Below the pieces are notes generated by a model that had not been told where the DNA came from, did no database searches, and worked only from the letters and a program-made list of their open reading frames with translations. DNA of 5,600 nucleotides from Deltaproteobacteria bacterium (GTDB lineage: Bacteria > Desulfobacterota > Desulfarculia > Adiutricales > JAGVGV01): positions 1 to 5,600 of the forward strand of contig JADFXS010000193.1 of the NCBI GenBank assembly GCA_015233515.1, written 5' to 3'. Below, piece by piece: positions 1 to 5,360 of this stretch (positions are counted from its first letter, which is position 1; every line of letters starts with the position of its first letter). A program made the translations under genes and the position numbers.

Positions 1-33
1 CCGGAGGGTCATGGTTTCCGTGTTCCCGAATTT

Positions 34-57
34 GTGGCCGGAACATTTTCCGGCCAC
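34..57 (-). terminator. Hairpin downstream of the dehydrogenase operon, possible terminator
   Basis: A perfect 10-bp inverted repeat, GTGGCCGGAA (34-43) and TTCCGGCCAC (48-57), is separated by a 4-base loop. It lies 62 bases beyond the stop codon of the last gene of the minus-strand operon, where a terminator would be expected. The stem is GC-rich and should be stable. Neither side is followed by a real T tract, so it is not a textbook Rho-independent terminator; it could instead be a 3' end stabiliser or a member of a dispersed palindrome family. Strand is assigned from the position after the operon only. Confidence 0.45.
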
Positions 58-119
58 TTCAGGTCATTAACGCCCAAGGCTGGTAAAAGACTGAGCCGAG
101 GGGTGATTCTTGAAAATTT

Positions 120-1274
120 CTAATGTAACTTCTCTGAATCTGTAAACTTCCGGTACAAATCGAACCGGTTTAAAACCTTCAGATCGTGCGCGGTGGATTG
201 ATTGGTCAGCATACGCCCTAATAGTTCGCCTAGACCGGGGCCGAGCATAAAACCTTGCCCGCACATACCCACGGATTGATAAAAATTCGGAACTTCCTTC
301 ATTTGGCCGACCATGGGGAAACCATCCGGAGTATTGGGGTACAGACCGCGCCAGGTTCGACGGACTTTTAGATTGGCCAGACACGGCATGACCTCGACCA
401 TTCGTCGGGCATACATCGGCAAAAACCGCGAAGTGGCGCGACGATCGGCGCCCAGATCGGGCGGATCCGGAGTCAAGCAGCCAATCACCTGCCCTCCCAT
501 GGCTTGGTAGAAATAAAAGTTGGCTGATCCCGGACGATGTCGTATATCCACAACCATGGGTCCGACGAAAGGCTTAACCGGTTCGGTAATGCACCCTTCA
601 TGGCTGTCCGGGTAGACCGGGCTGTCCAAGCCGGCCATTTGGGCGATCTCCTTGGCGTAGATACCAGCAGCATTGAGAACCCGGCCACAGGCATAACGCC
701 CCTTATCCGTCTCCACGGCCTCGATCTGGTTATTCTTGATTTGAAAACCTCTAACCTTTTCCTTGAACCGGAATTCAGCGCCGGCCTTTACCGCTTGGTC
801 ATAACATGATTCAACAAAAAGCAGGGGAGAAGCCGAGCCATCCTCGGGTGAAAAAGTGGAGCCTCTTAAACCGGTCATGTTGATGCGCGGATTGACGGCC
901 TGATATTCTTCCGGCGAAATCCACTTAATATTCAAGCCGAAAGATTTCTGAACCTTCATCAGGTTCCTCAAATTAGTCTCATCCTCCTCTGTATATGCCG
1001 GGTAGGAATATCCGTTGGAACGCCAATGAATATCCGTGCCGTAGGTCTCTTTCCACCGGGAAAAAATTTCAATGCTACGCTGGCAGAGCGATATTTTACA
1101 GGCATCGGAATGAGTGGCCCGGATACCACCGATAGCCTTTTTGTTCTCACCCTGGCCCGGTGAAGGCAACGAGTCGATAACCAAGACCGAATACTTGAGT
1201 TTGGTCGTTTCCAAAGCGGCCGGTATGCCGATCGAACCGCCGCCGATAATTATCAAATCATAGGTCTTGCTCAT
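120..1274 (-). CDS. DAO-family FAD-dependent oxidoreductase, small (beta) subunit of a dye-linked amino acid/amine dehydrogenase
   Basis: A 384-residue flavoprotein of the D-amino-acid oxidase fold, related to HcnC, opine oxidase subunit B, sarcosine oxidase beta and the beta subunit of archaeal L-proline dehydrogenase. It probably oxidises a C-N bond of an amino acid or N-alkyl amino acid on bound FAD. Visible signs are the N-terminal Rossmann motif GGGSIG (11-16) after a hydrophobic strand, the acidic D34 closing that fold, GGIRATHSD (49-57) typical of this group, NAAG (201-204), and the C-terminal FAD-contact segments TWRGLYPNTPDGFPMVG (307-323) and GMCGQGFMLGPG (336-347). Length is normal and no signal peptide is seen. 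The ATG overlaps the upstream gene's TGA as ATGA and is preceded by AAGGAGAC, so the start is secure and translation is probably coupled. The pairing with the next gene supports a two-subunit enzyme. Family assignment is firm; the substrate (proline, hydroxyproline, glycine, sarcosine, opine or other) is not determined. Confidence 0.93.
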   Translation of the reverse strand: MSKTYDLIIIGGGSIGIPAALETTKLKYSVLVIDSLPSPGQGENKKAIGGIRATHSDACKISLCQRSIEIFSRWKETYGTDIHWRSNGYSYPAYTEEDETNLRNLMKVQKSFGLNIKWISPEEYQAVNPRINMTGLRGSTFSPEDGSASPLLFVESCYDQAVKAGAEFRFKEKVRGFQIKNNQIEAVETDKGRYACGRVLNAAGIYAKEIAQMAGLDSPVYPDSHEGCITEPVKPFVGPMVVDIRHRPGSANFYFYQAMGGQVIGCLTPDPPDLGADRRATSRFLPMYARRMVEVMPCLANLKVRRTWRGLYPNTPDGFPMVGQMKEVPNFYQSVGMCGQGFMLGPGLGELLGRMLTNQSTAHDLKVLNRFDLYRKFTDSEKLH

Positions 1275-3364
1275 TTTTCGTCTCCTTGTTCGGGCTGCCC
1301 GGCAAAGACGGCAAGGGGGACTTCAACAAAAACAGGCCGGATAGTATTTAAAGTGACGTCTTTCAAATCGATCCCTTCCTGCCGGAAGAGTTGGAGCATC
1401 AACGGTTCGCAAGTCTTATAGCCGCAAGCCCCCATGCCGGCTCGCGAGTATGCTTTGATCTGGTTAAGGTCACGGGCGCCCCCACGGATAAGGCGCCTGA
1501 TCTCTCCAACCGTAACCCGTTCGCATCGGCAGACAATAGCCTCGTCCGCCATGTCGGTTAGAACCGGGCTGTCCCAGGCTCGCCCAGCCTCCTCGCCCTG
1601 AATCCTGAAGCCCGCGACCTTTTTGGCAATTTCCTTCGCGACCTTGATTCGGACAATCTGAGTCTTGTGGGAGTCTTTGATCAGAGCGGCGTTTATAACT
1701 TCAACTTGAGTCAGGGGCAACCCTTCATAGTCGGTCAGCAGAATCCGGTCGCCCTTTTTGATTTCATGGTTATAAACTTCATACGGCAAGGTAACGATGG
1801 GGTTATGCGGATCTTTACGATAGTCCACCAAGGTAATGGCCAGTCCGGGGCAGATGAGGAGACATTTGAAACAACCGATGCAACCTTCGGCGGAAGCCAG
1901 CGGCTTGCCCAGAAGCGAATCCCCGGGAATGGTAATGACCCCTTGCTCGCAGATCGAAGTGCACGGATTACATGGGATTTCCTGAGTGCAGTGAAACACG
2001 GGTCCCACGCCGGTTTCCGGAACAAGATCGTAATTCGGCGGCGTACTCGGTCCAGGATGACTTTTTAATAGAGTCGCCTTGTCATACCAATCCGCCGGGA
2101 TAGATTCAGCTTCCCGGCCCAGATATCGGGCGATTTCCAACCCGGCAATCTTACCCGAGAACATGGCTGATGAGGCTTCGGCGATTTCCTTGGCGTCGCC
2201 GGCGGCAAAAACCGGTAAGCCGGCTTGTTCGGCTTGGACAATGAACTCATTAACCGGGTTCAACCCCACGGCGATAAGAATAGTATCACAGGAAAAAGTT
2301 TTTTCCGTCCCGATGACGGGCTTGAATCTCTCGTCTACTTGGGCGATGGTTACCGATTCGACATGCTCCTCGCCATTGGCCGAAATTATCGTATGGCATG
2401 TGTAAATGGGCACGCCCAAACGTCTGATCTTATCTTCGTGAACCTTGTAACCGCCGCACTTAGGCAAAGCCTCCACCAGTCCGACAACTTCAATGCCGGC
2501 TTGCAGGGCATGATAAGCGGCGATCAGGCCGACATTTCCCCCGCCGGCAATGAACAGTCGGTTGGACGGTTTGACCAGGTCACGATTGACCAGAGTCTGA
2601 AAAGCCCCGGCCCCATATACTCCAGGCAAAGTATTACCGGCAAAAACCAGTGATTTTTCCCTGGCTCCCGTAGCCACGAGAATTACCCGGGGTTTGACAA
2701 GTTTGTATTCCCGACCGTCGGTGATCACTCCCACCTTTTGGTCGCTGAAGACAAAAAGAGCCGTGGTATTGATCCAAACTTTTACCGATGGAAACCTGGC
2801 GACATCATTTTCCAATAAACCCGCGATATCGATGCCCCTGGTTCCGGCATGACAGTCGGATATGGATCCGAAAAACTTATGGGTCTGCAAGACCAATTTT
2901 CCACCCAAGCGGTCTTTGTCGTCGACCAAAATAACCCTGATGCCTCTTTGCCCCAACTGCGAGGCCGCGGCTAGTCCGGCGGGGCCGCCGCCGATGATGA
3001 GGACATCGGTTTCGAATTCAGGAACGGCCTGAAAAGAGTATTCGCCCGTGACTTTCGGCAGTTCGGGCAATCCGTCAAGGCTTTCGACGATCATGTTCGA
3101 CTCGACCTTGGTCATACAGGATTTCACCGGCAGGCCGTTGGCAATGACCATGCACTGCGCGCACTGACCATTAGCGCAAAAAATGCCCTGGGGCGCGCCG
3201 TCTTTATGATGATGACCAAACAAATGAATGCCGTTTGCAAAAAGGGCGGAGGAAATGACCTCACCTGGCCGCGCGGTCATTTCTTGCCGGTTCCAGTAAA
3301 AAGTGAGTTTTTCCTCCGAAGGGATAGAGAGAATGGGGTGTCGATCTAATCTCCAAGGTGTCAT
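1271..3364 (-). CDS. Multi-domain iron-sulfur FAD oxidoreductase, large (alpha) subunit of the dehydrogenase (HcnA-HcnB-like fusion with a ferredoxin insert)
   Basis: A 697-residue cytoplasmic electron-transfer subunit. Order of parts: a 2Fe-2S domain like HcnA or the sarcosine oxidase alpha N-terminus, with C63, C68, C71 and C83; an FAD-binding Rossmann motif GGGPAG (125-130); ATGA (231-234); a second dinucleotide motif GGGNVG (274-279); a closing FAD motif VFAAGD (385-390); two 4Fe-4S sites, C459/C465/C468/C472 and the classical C495/C498/C501/C505-P; an unassigned, probably beta-rich stretch (about 525-590); and a BFD-like 2Fe-2S domain with C612, C614, C647 and C652. All ligand cysteines are present. 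It is larger than HcnB or opine oxidase A because modules that are separate in those systems are fused. It likely takes electrons from the FAD subunit encoded just downstream (ATGA overlap) to an unknown acceptor. I chose the ATG at 3364 because GGAAGGAAAG precedes it at good spacing. In-frame starts at 3418 (TTG) and 3412 (ATG) would add 18 or 16 residues unlike the family and lack a ribosome site. Substrate is unknown. Confidence 0.92.
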   Translation of the reverse strand: MTPWRLDRHPILSIPSEEKLTFYWNRQEMTARPGEVISSALFANGIHLFGHHHKDGAPQGIFCANGQCAQCMVIANGLPVKSCMTKVESNMIVESLDGLPELPKVTGEYSFQAVPEFETDVLIIGGGPAGLAAASQLGQRGIRVILVDDKDRLGGKLVLQTHKFFGSISDCHAGTRGIDIAGLLENDVARFPSVKVWINTTALFVFSDQKVGVITDGREYKLVKPRVILVATGAREKSLVFAGNTLPGVYGAGAFQTLVNRDLVKPSNRLFIAGGGNVGLIAAYHALQAGIEVVGLVEALPKCGGYKVHEDKIRRLGVPIYTCHTIISANGEEHVESVTIAQVDERFKPVIGTEKTFSCDTILIAVGLNPVNEFIVQAEQAGLPVFAAGDAKEIAEASSAMFSGKIAGLEIARYLGREAESIPADWYDKATLLKSHPGPSTPPNYDLVPETGVGPVFHCTQEIPCNPCTSICEQGVITIPGDSLLGKPLASAEGCIGCFKCLLICPGLAITLVDYRKDPHNPIVTLPYEVYNHEIKKGDRILLTDYEGLPLTQVEVINAALIKDSHKTQIVRIKVAKEIAKKVAGFRIQGEEAGRAWDSPVLTDMADEAIVCRCERVTVGEIRRLIRGGARDLNQIKAYSRAGMGACGYKTCEPLMLQLFRQEGIDLKDVTLNTIRPVFVEVPLAVFAGQPEQGDEK

Positions 3365-3375
3365 GGTGCTTTCCT

Positions 3376-3400
3376 TCCTAACGATTCTTTGTATCGAGGA
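3376..3400 (-). promoter_or_regulatory. Intercistronic hairpin next to the ribosome binding site of the large subunit gene
   Basis: On the minus strand, TCCTCGAT pairs with ATCG and AGGA around a 7-base loop, giving eight base pairs with a two-base bulge. It lies between the Lrp-type gene and the large dehydrogenase gene. Its 3' arm ends in AGGA, directly touching the GGAAGGAAAG ribosome binding site (about 3369-3379). It could limit translation of the downstream gene or mark an mRNA processing point that sets different levels of regulator and enzyme. It is short and has no T tract, so it is not a terminator. Function is inferred from position only. Confidence 0.35.
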
Positions 3401-3414
3401 TAGCTGATCCATTT

Positions 3415-3915
3415 TCAATTTTCGTCGTGGTTCGACTCCTCGCCGTTGAGTGGTTGAACCACGGTCGGACCCAAGGTTTCTTTGACCGTGCTCAGGACTA
3501 TAGTGCTCCTGGTGTCTCGGGCGGTTGGTATTTGCCCAAATGTTTTAAGCAATTTACTCAGTCCTTCGGTATCGGCGACCCGAACTTTCACGAGGTAACT
3601 GTCTTGTCCAGCCGTATAATGAACTTCGACTACCTCGGGAAAGGCGGCGAGCATGGTCTCGGTTTCGGTTCCGCCCACTTTGTCCTCGTTCCGGACAAAA
3701 GTGAAAGCAGTCAAGCCATGGCCGAGGAGCTTGGCATTGACCCGAGCCTCATACCCAAGAATCACCTTGCGTTGCTCCAGCTTCCTTATCCTCTCCAAGA
3801 CCGCCGACGGCGCCATGCCGATCTGCCTGGCGATTTCAGCATTGGAGGTTCGAGCATTTTTTTGCAGGATGCTCAGGATTTTATAGTCAATATTGTCAAT
3901 GTTTTTCATTTTCAT
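3415..3915 (-). CDS. Lrp/AsnC family transcriptional regulator
   Basis: A 166-residue DNA-binding regulator of the feast/famine family, which sense amino acids and control their transport and breakdown. The N-terminus IDNIDYKILSILQKNART (6-23) leads into a winged helix-turn-helix (NAEIARQIGMAPSAVLERIRKLEQRKVI, about 25-52). The C-terminal RAM ligand-binding and oligomerisation domain (about 67-143) has the conserved TAGQDSYLVKV (101-111). A polar tail of about 20 residues follows. Length is typical. Its stop lies 50 bases before the large dehydrogenase subunit on the same strand, so it is likely the local regulator of that operon, with the substrate amino acid or its product as possible effector. 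The start is placed at ATG 3915, with ATG 3909 as an alternative. A TTG at 3954 cannot be right if the promoter called here is used, since that codon forms part of its -35 box. None of these starts has a Shine-Dalgarno sequence. Family is certain; the target and effector are inference. Confidence 0.93.
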   Translation of the reverse strand: MKMKNIDNIDYKILSILQKNARTSNAEIARQIGMAPSAVLERIRKLEQRKVILGYEARVNAKLLGHGLTAFTFVRNEDKVGGTETETMLAAFPEVVEVHYTAGQDSYLVKVRVADTEGLSKLLKTFGQIPTARDTRSTIVLSTVKETLGPTVVQPLNGEESNHDEN

Positions 3916-3925
3916 AACAAAAAGA

Positions 3926-3954
3926 ATTTTAGTCTGCCAATTTAAAAATGTCAA
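3926..3954 (-). promoter_or_regulatory. Sigma-70 promoter of the Lrp-dehydrogenase operon
   Basis: Minus-strand TTGACA (3954-3949) and TAAAAT (3931-3926) are separated by exactly 17 bp: a perfect -35 and a one-mismatch -10. The start of transcription is expected near the G at 3918 or at 3919. That places the first base only about three bases before ATG 3915 and nine before ATG 3909, so the regulator message would be nearly leaderless. A second TTGACA lies 17 bp further upstream (3971-3966), but it has no good -10 partner. Confidence 0.7.
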
Positions 3955-3961
3955 GACTAAA
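3928..3961. promoter_or_regulatory. 34-bp dyad overlapping the operon promoter, candidate Lrp-family autoregulatory operator
   Basis: Plus-strand TTTAGTCT (3928-3935) and AGACTAAA (3954-3961) form perfect 8-bp inverted arms separated by 18 bp. The middle holds a second symmetric element sharing the same centre, ATTT (3940-3943) and AAAT (3946-3949). The left arm covers most of the -10 box and the right arm touches the -35 box, so a bound protein should block RNA polymerase. Lrp/AsnC proteins commonly repress their own genes and bind dyads with AT-rich centres, so the adjacent regulator is the natural candidate. Binding is inferred, not shown. Confidence 0.55.
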
Positions 3962-4023
3962 GTTGTGTCAATCCATAAAATTATAGTTGATTGTTCTGAA
4001 AAATCACTACGCGCCCGTCCAAA

Positions 4024-4030
4024 AGACTAA
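4024..4030. promoter_or_regulatory. Third copy of the AGACTAA half-site in the divergent control region
   Basis: AGACTAA recurs here in the same orientation as the right arm of the dyad at 3954-3960, 70 bp away. It lies upstream of the divergent thioesterase gene. With the two arms of the dyad this makes three copies of a 7-mer in about 100 bp. It could let the Lrp-type protein, which usually forms octamers or larger discs, wrap the region and touch both promoters. No matching inverted partner is present next to it, so it may be chance. Confidence 0.25.
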
Positions 4031-4053
4031 TCGCGGACCTTTAAGAAAAAATC

Positions 4054-4078
4054 TGCTAAAATATCTATTAATTATAAT
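4054..4078 (+). promoter_or_regulatory. Candidate -10 elements for the thioesterase gene
   Basis: Two possible -10 boxes lie in a very AT-rich stretch before the gene: TAAAAT (4057-4062), preceded by TG and one base (extended -10 form), and a perfect TATAAT (4073-4078). Neither has a good -35 at the right distance. The first would give a leader of about 31 bases, the second about 15, both including the strong GGAGGG ribosome site at 4089-4094. Which is used cannot be told. Confidence 0.35.
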
Positions 4079-4099
4079 TTCCTTGATTGGAGGGTATTC

Positions 4100-4588
4100 A
4101 TGAACGGTAAAACAGTCCAGGAAAGCAGCCTGGTCATGGCTCAGCAGATGATGCCTGAAGATGCCAACCCTTACGGCAATATCCATGGTGGAGTGATCAT
4201 GAAGCTGATCGACACTACGGCGGGGGTTTGCGCTATTCGGCATGCCCGCCGTAATGTGGTTACGGCTTCCATCGACCGACTTGACCTGCGGACCCCGGTA
4301 TACATCGGAGAGCTGGTTATTCTAAAAGCCTCGGTTAATTTTGTCGGACGGTCCTCGATGGAATTGGGAGTCCGAGTTGAAGCCGAGAACCTGCAAACAG
4401 GTCAAGTCAGGCATACATCCTCGGCCTATTTGACCTTCGTCGCCCTGGATGAGGATGGCAAACCCACCCCTGTTCCCGGTCTGATCCTGACCACTGAGGA
4501 AGAAAAGCGCCGAAATCGAGAAGCCCAGTCTCGTCGGGAAGTCAGACTGGCGGAAAAAAACCGGGAAAAAGAGGGAAGAATCGCCTAA
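4100..4588 (+). CDS. Hotdog-fold acyl-CoA thioesterase (YciA/BACH-like)
   Basis: A 162-residue cytoplasmic enzyme expected to hydrolyse acyl-CoA to free acid and CoA. The hallmark is DANPYGNIHGGVIMKLIDTTAG (residues 21-42), matching the family pattern of Asn, Gly, His-Gly-Gly and the Asp at the start of the long hotdog helix. N23 and D38 are the likely catalytic or substrate-orienting residues, by analogy with YciA and acyl-CoA thioesterase 7 type enzymes. Strand-rich segments (about 53-61, 72-96, 104-117) complete the fold. Beyond about residue 131 is a highly charged tail rich in Glu, Arg and Lys that should form a helix or coiled coil. The start is firm: GGAGGG ends five bases before the ATG. 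The gene is divergent from the Lrp operon. A link to amino acid breakdown (clearing acyl-CoA) is possible but not shown. Chain-length preference is unknown. Confidence 0.92.
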   Translation: MNGKTVQESSLVMAQQMMPEDANPYGNIHGGVIMKLIDTTAGVCAIRHARRNVVTASIDRLDLRTPVYIGELVILKASVNFVGRSSMELGVRVEAENLQTGQVRHTSSAYLTFVALDEDGKPTPVPGLILTTEEEKRRNREAQSRREVRLAEKNREKEGRIA

Positions 4589-4602
4589 TCCACCATAACC
4601 GA

Positions 4603-4611
4603 TGATATAAT
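4603..4611 (+). promoter_or_regulatory. Extended -10 promoter candidate for the lipoprotein gene
   Basis: TGATATAAT combines a perfect -10 (TATAAT, 4606-4611) with the TG of an extended -10. No -35 is visible 16-18 bp upstream, where the end of the thioesterase gene lies, but extended -10 promoters can do without one. Transcription would start near 4618, giving a leader of about 26 bases that contains the AAGGAG site at 4632-4637. It implies that the lipoprotein and rhamnose gene can be expressed separately from the thioesterase. Confidence 0.5.
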
Positions 4612-4643
4612 GGGGAGAGTGTAATCCAATAAAGGAGACAAAA

Positions 4644-5360
4644 ATGAAAAGAATATCCCGATTGGGTCTGGTCGTGTTTCTGGGCGTTCTCATGATATGC
4701 TCCGGGTGCGTCACCACGGGCGGCCAGGGCAAGTCAGGCTCGGGCTCCTTATCCGACGGAGATATCATCAGCGGCCTCAAGGAAGCATTGATCGTGGGGA
4801 CGATCAATGCCGTGCTCAAGGTATCCAAGCTGGATGGCTATTTCGGGAATGACAAGATAAGTATCCCTTTGCCGGAAAGTATTCGTAAATACGAAGACCC
4901 CTTGCGTAAACTGGGCCTGGGGACGCAAATCGACCAGTTTAAGACCAGCATGAATCGAGCCGCGGAAAAGGCCGCGCCTCAAGCCAAGGAAATATTCGTG
5001 AACGCCGCCAAACAAATGAGCTTTACCGATGCCCGGAAAATCCTTTTTGGGAAGGAAAACGAAGCCACCCTGTATTTTAAGGAAAAAACTTCCGACACGT
5101 TAACCTCGATGTTCAAACCCATAGTCCACCAAACCATGGCCGAGGTCGGGGTGACGAAGTATTACCAACTCCTGTCTCCGCAATTGACTCTTTTGTCGTT
5201 AGGGCAGTCCGCCCCTCCCGACCTGGACTCGTACGTCACTAAACTAGCGGTGGATGGGCTGTTTGTCATGGTCGGCGAGGAAGAAAAAAATATCCGTAAC
5301 AATCCGACCGCCCGAGTTACCGATATTCTTAAAAAAGTATTTGGTGGTTCGGGATCATGA
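4644..5360 (+). CDS. DUF4197 family lipoprotein
   Basis: A 238-residue exported protein. The N-terminus has a short positive region (MKRISR), a hydrophobic core (about 7-18) and a lipobox-like CSGC with the lipidated Cys at 22, so signal peptidase II processing is likely. The -3 residue is Cys where Leu is usual, which weakens the match a little. After a Gly/Ser linker (23-38) comes the DUF4197 domain, recognised by GLKEAL (44-49), the [18 protein letters not shown] segment (63-80), [20 protein letters not shown] (103-122), the DARKILFG and ATLYFKEKT stretches (about 129-149), and [10 protein letters not shown] (165-174). Length fits the family. The function of DUF4197 is not known to me; it is mostly helical and probably sits in the periplasm on a membrane. 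Start is secure, with AAAGGAG six bases before the ATG. The stop overlaps the next gene as ATGA. Confidence 0.92.
   Translation: MKRISRLGLVVFLGVLMICSGCVTTGGQGKSGSGSLSDGDIISGLKEALIVGTINAVLKVSKLDGYFGNDKISIPLPESIRKYEDPLRKLGLGTQIDQFKTSMNRAAEKAAPQAKEIFVNAAKQMSFTDARKILFGKENEATLYFKEKTSDTLTSMFKPIVHQTMAEVGVTKYYQLLSPQLTLLSLGQSAPPDLDSYVTKLAVDGLFVMVGEEEKNIRNNPTARVTDILKKVFGGSGS

Noticed and set aside
1..123. Plus-strand frame open from the window edge to TAA at 121-123, possibly the tail of another gene
   Set aside because: The 40 residues match nothing I recognise, the frame contains the strong palindrome at 34-57, and it would overlap the end of the opposite-strand gene. Too short to support.
2225..2653. 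A 142-codon plus-strand open frame opposite the large dehydrogenase subunit
   Set aside because: It is antisense to the conserved FAD/dinucleotide core and shows no protein family signal.
3365..3418. N-terminal extension of the large dehydrogenase subunit starting at TTG 3418 or ATG 3412
   Set aside because: The added 16-18 residues do not resemble the family, have no ribosome site and would include the hairpin region; ATG 3364 has a strong ribosome site at proper spacing.
3427..3945. A 172-codon open frame on the plus strand opposite the Lrp-type gene
   Set aside because: It lies wholly antisense to a clear Lrp/AsnC protein, has no recognisable domain or ribosome site, and its product looks like random translation.
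3943..3971. Second TTGACA (3971-3966) as the -35 of an additional upstream promoter for the operon
   Set aside because: At 17-18 bp spacing the -10 position reads TTTTTA or TTTTAA, a weak match, while the inner TTGACA has a near-perfect -10 partner.
4322..4828. A 168-codon open frame on the minus strand across the thioesterase end and lipoprotein start
   Set aside because: It runs antisense through two well-supported genes and their control region; the product shows no family features.
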